A stretch of DNA of 26,581 nucleotides from a bacterium (GTDB taxonomy: Bacteria; Bacillota; Clostridia; Oscillospirales; Acutalibacteraceae), in assembly GCA_020627425.1 (NCBI GenBank), contig JAHKXX010000069.1:1-26581 (forward strand), read 5' to 3'. The position numbers were made by a program, and so were the translations under genes. The number at the start of each line of letters is the position of its first letter. Position 1 is the stretch's first letter. Under the pieces are notes generated by a model, which was given only the letters and a program-made list of their open reading frames with translations, ran no database searches and was not told where the DNA came from. Below are positions 23,128 through 26,581 of this stretch, piece by piece.

Positions 23128-23898
23128 ATGGCGGAAAACAGTATTTACGGCGCCTGCGACGAGTGTCAGCCCGACAGGATCAAAGAGGCGGTGTGCATAA
23201 ACGCATCGAGAATATACGATTCCTGCAGCGACAAGGACTGTCTTGAGGATCTGCCCGTGCTTCTTACAAAGCCTGCACAGTGTATGATAGACAAGGCGAT
23301 AAACGTCAGACTCGGGGACGTCCGGGTAAGCGATGTAAATGTGGGTCTGCAGCCCGTACCCTTCCACAAGGGCTTTTATGCCGTGGATATGACGTTTTAT
23401 TATGACGTATGTTTAGATGTGTACATGGCGCCGAGCGCTATGCCTATGCAGGTAAAGGGTCTTTCGGTGTTTGGCAAGAGAGCCGTTCTTTTCGGCAGTG
23501 ACGGTGGAGTAAGGGTATTTACAAGCGACAATAACGACAGCACAGCAGTTATTAGTGATAACTGCCCTCGGGCAGTAGTACAGGTCGCCGAGCCTATACC
23601 TTTGTCGGCAAGGCTTGTGGATCACGGCTCGCGTCCGCCGATGCCGCCGTTTACTATACCGGACTGTATCCTTCGCAGATACGGCGGTGAATTTTCGGGT
23701 GACGACAGCGAAAAAGAGGTGCTCGCATCTATCGGAATGTTTACCATAGTGCAGCTTGAGCGTCAGGTACAGATGATGGTACCAGTATACGATTTCTGCA
23801 TACCGCACAAGGAATGCGTAAGCACCTCGGAGGACCCGTGTGAGCTATTTGACAGCATAGAGTTTCCTACAGGAGAATTTTTCCCGAATAAGGGCTAA
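23128..23898 (+). CDS. Cys-rich conserved-looking protein of unknown function
   Basis: A 256-residue soluble protein without a signal or membrane segment. I do not recognise a named family. The N-terminus is Cys-rich (C10, C13, C23, C33, C38, C52) with CINASRIYDSCSDKDCLEDL. A middle region has alternating hydrophobic strands (PVPFHKGFYAVDMTFYYDV), and the end has FCIPHKECVSTSEDPCELF followed by SIEFPTGEFFPNKG. The pattern suggests a beta-rich, possibly metal-bound or disulfide-linked structural protein; a spore-coat role is only a guess from the organism type. ATG at 23128 with a perfect AAAGGAGG upstream; the open frame extends to 23080. It is divergent from asnB, monocistronic, and ends at a terminator. 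Confidence 0.85.
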   Translation: MAENSIYGACDECQPDRIKEAVCINASRIYDSCSDKDCLEDLPVLLTKPAQCMIDKAINVRLGDVRVSDVNVGLQPVPFHKGFYAVDMTFYYDVCLDVYMAPSAMPMQVKGLSVFGKRAVLFGSDGGVRVFTSDNNDSTAVISDNCPRAVVQVAEPIPLSARLVDHGSRPPMPPFTIPDCILRRYGGEFSGDDSEKEVLASIGMFTIVQLERQVQMMVPVYDFCIPHKECVSTSEDPCELFDSIEFPTGEFFPNKG

Positions 23899-23906
23899 GA
23901 TAAATC

Positions 23907-23945
23907 AAAGGCTCAGTGCCGCCGTTAAAGCGGTACTGAGCCTTT
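23907..23945. terminator. bidirectional terminator between convergent genes
   Basis: AAAGGCTCAGT (23907-23917) pairs with ACTGAGCCTTT (23935-23945), extended by an inner CCGC/GCGG stem. It lies between the stops at 23898 and 23949. Confidence 0.9.
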
Positions 23946-23948
23946 GTG

Positions 23949-24647
23949 TCAGTCGTCTGTAAATATCTCCTTAAGTTCCTTATCCCGGAGCATTGAAAAG
24001 TATTCCATATCAGCGACAATAAAATGGTCTATAAGCTTTACGCCTATGTTACACAGGGTATCACTGATAATTTTTGTTATCTGTATATCGGTATCAGAGG
24101 GTACTGCAAAGCCGCTGGGGTGATTGTGCGCGATTATCGCGTATTTAGCATTATACTTGACAGCAAGCTGTATTATCCTCCTGTTGTTTACCTCGGACGC
24201 AGATATAGAGCCTTCGTTTATTATTCCGCAGAAAATCTCCCTGCCCTTTGCGTCCATCAGCAGCAGCAAGACCTTTTCTTCGTTTGTCGCTGCAAAAAAC
24301 GGTAAAATGCGCTCGCCTGCGTTTGATGCGTTTATGATTTTCGTAGAGTCCCTGTGCTTGTCACGAAGATAGCGCGAGGCCGTATCAGGTAGAAGCTTTA
24401 AAAGCACTGCGGCGTTTTTACTTAGCCCACACTCTATCAGCAGATCTATCGGTGCGTCAAACACAGCCGAAAGCGATCCGAAACTATTCATAAGTCTGTG
24501 AGCAAGCTCGTTTGTATCCTTTCTCGGTACCGCATAAAACAGCAGCAGCTCCAGCAGCTGATGATCGTCAAAGCCTTCAAGACCGTCTCTCAGGTATTTT
24601 TCCTTTACGCGTTCTCTGTGACCGCTGTGCAGCGGAGCGTCAGCCAT
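23949..24647 (-). CDS. radC: RadC-family JAB/MPN-domain protein
   Basis: A 232-residue protein. The N-terminal helical part (SGHRERVKEKYLRDGLEGF...DDHQLLELLLFYAVPRKDTNELAHRL) is the helix-hairpin-helix-like module of the UPF0758 family. The C-terminal JAMM domain has the metal motif HNHPSG with His174 and His176, Ser184 and Asp187, plus Glu145 in IINEGSISASE. Despite the name, a direct DNA-repair role is disputed for the family; nuclease, processing or transformation-linked roles have been proposed. All JAMM ligands are intact. ATG with GGAGGAGG upstream, 21 bp after the preceding gene, so probably co-transcribed with it. Confidence 0.93.
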   Translation of the reverse strand: MADAPLHSGHRERVKEKYLRDGLEGFDDHQLLELLLFYAVPRKDTNELAHRLMNSFGSLSAVFDAPIDLLIECGLSKNAAVLLKLLPDTASRYLRDKHRDSTKIINASNAGERILPFFAATNEEKVLLLLMDAKGREIFCGIINEGSISASEVNNRRIIQLAVKYNAKYAIIAHNHPSGFAVPSDTDIQITKIISDTLCNIGVKLIDHFIVADMEYFSMLRDKELKEIFTDD

Positions 24648-24668
24648 AGAGCACTACCTCCTCCGGTA

Positions 24669-25847
24669 TCAGTACAGCACAACGGTGCTTCCCTCTATTC
24701 TGCAGTTACAGTCATACCTTTCGGCTGCCTTTGTTCCTGAGTCATATATGTTTATATACGAGCCGGATACCTTTCCGTCCGCGTTTTTTTCTTCCTTCAG
24801 AAGAATTGCATAACGGTTGTCGATACAGGTTACAAGCTTTCCCAAAGACTTATCATACTCAAAGTCTGCACTGCTGCCGACTACTCCGCGAATCTTTCTC
24901 TTGTCTCCGTCTTTTTCTACAGAGAAGGTCTTGAACGGCTTTTCGTCGATTATATACAGTCTGCTGCCGTCAGCCTTTTCCTCTACGTCACATTCTTCGC
25001 CTATGGTGTTTACAAAGGCATTATAGCTGCATATTTTTTCCGTTCCGCCGCGAAACTCCTTTGCGCGGAAATATATCTTATCGCCGCCGATACCCATATA
25101 GCGAACCAGAGCCTTTATATCCGCACTGGCAATACTTTTCTTGGTTATCTCATCGGCGCCGTTTTCTATTTCCGTTACCATATCGTAAAGGTTGCAGATC
25201 CAGATATTGTCCCTTATATCCACGTTTATCCAGCGTTGCTCGCGGTAGTAGTGCTCCTTTACCTCTTCATCGGCAAAGGGGTCGAGCAGTATTACATATC
25301 TCTGCCCGTGAATATTTGCTACTCTGATACCGTCAATACCGAGTCGGGCAAGTATTCTGCTGCGGACAAAATGCTTCTGATTTGTTTTCAGATCATACAG
25401 ATAACACAGGCAGTCGCTCCCGGTGACCTCCTTATATTTTCTGAACATCTCTGCATTTTCGTCATCCGGAGACATATATATCAGCAGATGCTCTCCGTCA
25501 AGGGCAAGACAACTCCTGAAAAGTCCCGTGCAGACTATTTTTCTTCTGTTCAGCTCGTCTCCGGTTTTTTTGTCTATTTCCAGAAGCCACAGGCTGTTAG
25601 AGCCGTTCTCAAGCACCATGATAATGGTTTTTTCAAACGCAAATATATGCTCCACAAAAGTAGGATCGTCCAGAGAGTAGTTAGCTACAAGCCTTTCTCT
25701 TCTTGTTGAACGGTTATATTCCAGCAGGAATATATCGTTATGTCCGTCCTGATTTTTTTCTTCGACATAATAAATGAACGATCTTGTTACATCCGCAAGC
25801 TCTATACTTCTGTCGGAAAAAATATTTCTCAGATCTATTACTGTCAT
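24669..25847 (-). CDS. soluble repeat-like protein of unknown function, possible beta-propeller
   Basis: 392 residues, no signal peptide and no membrane segment. It contains repeated short strands of the type DIFLLEYN, SLWLLEIDKKTGDEL, CLCYLYDLKTNQKHF, NIWICNLYDMVTEI and YINIYDSGTKAAERY, spaced about 50-70 residues apart. This blade-like spacing suggests a beta-propeller or related all-beta fold (inference). No catalytic motif is visible. The ribosome site (AGAGAGG) is rather far (about 11 bp) from the ATG at 25847. It lies between the zinc-ribbon gene and radC on the same strand. I do not recognise a family. Confidence 0.75.
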   Translation of the reverse strand: MTVIDLRNIFSDRSIELADVTRSFIYYVEEKNQDGHNDIFLLEYNRSTRRERLVANYSLDDPTFVEHIFAFEKTIIMVLENGSNSLWLLEIDKKTGDELNRRKIVCTGLFRSCLALDGEHLLIYMSPDDENAEMFRKYKEVTGSDCLCYLYDLKTNQKHFVRSRILARLGIDGIRVANIHGQRYVILLDPFADEEVKEHYYREQRWINVDIRDNIWICNLYDMVTEIENGADEITKKSIASADIKALVRYMGIGGDKIYFRAKEFRGGTEKICSYNAFVNTIGEECDVEEKADGSRLYIIDEKPFKTFSVEKDGDKRKIRGVVGSSADFEYDKSLGKLVTCIDNRYAILLKEEKNADGKVSGSYINIYDSGTKAAERYDCNCRIEGSTVVLY

Positions 25848-25880
25848 TTCTGTTTCAGCCTCTCTTAAAAAACTCTGTTA

Positions 25881-25911
25881 CGAAAAGCCCGGTTAATATC
25901 CGGGGCTTTCG
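25881..25911 (-). terminator. possible terminator after the zinc-ribbon gene
   Basis: CGAAAAGCCCGG (25881-25892) pairs with CCGGGGCTTTCG (25900-25911) with one irregularity. A GTTTTTT run follows about 8 nt later on the minus strand. This distance makes it weak, so read-through to the 25847 gene is likely. Confidence 0.45.
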
Positions 25912-25920
25912 TACCTGTAG

Positions 25921-26382
25921 TCATTCGTCATTATTCTCCTGCGACTGCCCATAAAGCCCCGAAAAGCTATCCGCGTCGAGCTTTAGCTCGTTATCCGATC
26001 GCATCGGCATTCCCGTTCCGGACAGCGACTGCATATCCTGCATACTCAGTCTGCCTGCTCCCTGAAGCGGCGGCAAAGAGCCGTTTGCACGGAAAAAGTT
26101 GCTATCGTCCGCTGTAAGAGACGGCAGAGCCGTTTCCGAGCACATATCAGGCTCCATATAGGGTGTGTCAGTCTCGTCGTCCATACTTATTGCACTCATA
26201 CCGGGCGAGTCGTTAGCGACAAAGCCCTGCTGTTTTGCTATATCCTCCAGAGAAAAATGCTTATCGGACATTTCGGGTTTTTTTACTATCGTATTTTGGA
26301 AAACGTCACCTGTTTTTGCGCCGCATATTATGCAAAAATCAGAGCCGCCGGGTATCTCTGCCAAACAATTTTCACAAATCAA
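25921..26382 (-). CDS. zinc-ribbon protein with low-complexity acidic/Met-rich tail
   Basis: About 153 residues. The N-terminus has a compact zinc ribbon, ICENC...FCIICGAK, two CxxC pairs about 13 residues apart. The rest is low-complexity, rich in Ser, Asp, Met and Pro, with PGMSAISMDDETDTPYMEP and SMQDMQSLSGTGMPMRSDN. It has no membrane segment. Short zinc-ribbon proteins of this kind often act as adaptors; no specific role can be assigned. The TTG at 26382 is preferred because AGGAAG lies 9 bp upstream; a GTG at 26391 is too close to that site. The open frame upstream of 26391 runs into the repeat and is not coding. Confidence 0.7.
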   Translation of the reverse strand: MICENCLAEIPGGSDFCIICGAKTGDVFQNTIVKKPEMSDKHFSLEDIAKQQGFVANDSPGMSAISMDDETDTPYMEPDMCSETALPSLTADDSNFFRANGSLPPLQGAGRLSMQDMQSLSGTGMPMRSDNELKLDADSFSGLYGQSQENNDE

Positions 26383-26448
26383 AACGATCACTTCCTCTTT
26401 GTATTGTAGAATTAAAACACATACAGTACTCCTCGCCCCATTATAATT

Positions 26449-26477
26449 AGTATATGTTAAAATCCCTCTTTTGTCAA
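26449..26477 (-). promoter_or_regulatory. sigmaA-type promoter of the zinc-ribbon gene
   Basis: On the minus strand a perfect TTGACA (26472-26477), a 17-bp spacer and TATACT (26449-26454). The -35 lies 3 bp from the hairpin end of repeat copy B. Confidence 0.8.
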
Positions 26478-26480
26478 TCA

Positions 26481-26581
26481 CGCAGTGCCTGCGGCAGCGT
26501 GACGCTGCACCCGATTCGCGCACTGTAGTTTGTGTTGCCGCCTGCCTTGTTGGCACGCGTACAGATCTGGTTTATTGTACC
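26481..26581 (+). repeat. GC-rich intergenic repeat, copy B (cut by window edge)
   Basis: Hairpin CGCAG-TGC-CTGCG (26481-26493), hairpin GCAGCG-TGA-CGCTGC (26494-26508), an ATTCGCGCACTGTAGTTTGTG block, then CTTGTTGGCACGCGTACAG and GGTTTATTGTACC at the window edge. It matches copy A in order and orientation and copy C in sequence. Confidence 0.8.

Noticed and set aside
26383..26556. N-terminal extension of the zinc-ribbon frame
   Set aside because: It runs through the promoter and repeat copy B. The ribosome site and the CxxC start support TTG at 26382.

Overview
The window looks like chromosomal DNA from a spore-forming, low-to-mid GC Firmicute of the Clostridia, most likely a Ruminococcus-like Oscillospiraceae. 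This is inferred from an mraZ-led division and cell-wall (dcw) cluster, a SpoVAE homologue, Shine-Dalgarno sites of the GGAGG type, frequent TTG/GTG starts and canonical TTGACA/TATAAT-like promoters. I see no tRNA, rRNA, CRISPR array, transposase or phage gene.

The core (about 7.8-19.7 kb, minus strand) is the dcw cluster, read right to left: a sigmaA-type promoter and three MraZ boxes, then mraZ, rsmH, an ftsL-like gene, a class B penicillin-binding protein with two PASTA repeats, a short unrecognised gene, mraY, ftsW, murG, divIB/ftsQ and ftsZ. It makes and flips lipid II, synthesises septal peptidoglycan and builds the Z ring. The positions usually held by murE/murF (between the PBP gene and mraY) contain only a 180-residue protein that I read as a degenerate Mur-ligase central domain. 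murC, murD and ftsA are also absent here. DivIB carries a 16-copy Thr-Tyr-Thr-acidic tail. A palindromic MITE-like element and a terminator-like hairpin lie between ftsL and the PBP gene.

Left of the cluster (3.4-7.3 kb, minus strand) is murA, a YycJ/WalJ-type metallo-beta-lactamase-fold protein and rlmH, then a ROK-family glucokinase. The 7.3-7.8 kb gap between the murA promoter and the end of ftsZ is non-coding and packed with hairpins and repeats. The far left holds a putative lipoprotein gene (plus strand) convergent with a transglutaminase-like exported protein and a DUF3592-like membrane protein; these three are bracketed by inverted copies of a GC-rich repeat.

Right of the cluster are spoVAE (plus), a DUF308/HdeD-like membrane protein and asparagine synthetase asnB (minus), a Cys-rich protein of unknown function (plus), then zinc-ribbon protein, soluble repeat-like protein and radC (all minus).

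The most unusual non-coding feature is a repeat family with four copies in the window. In three copies the same end, a small hairpin with compensatory base changes between copies, sits 0-12 bp upstream of the -35 box of a gene.
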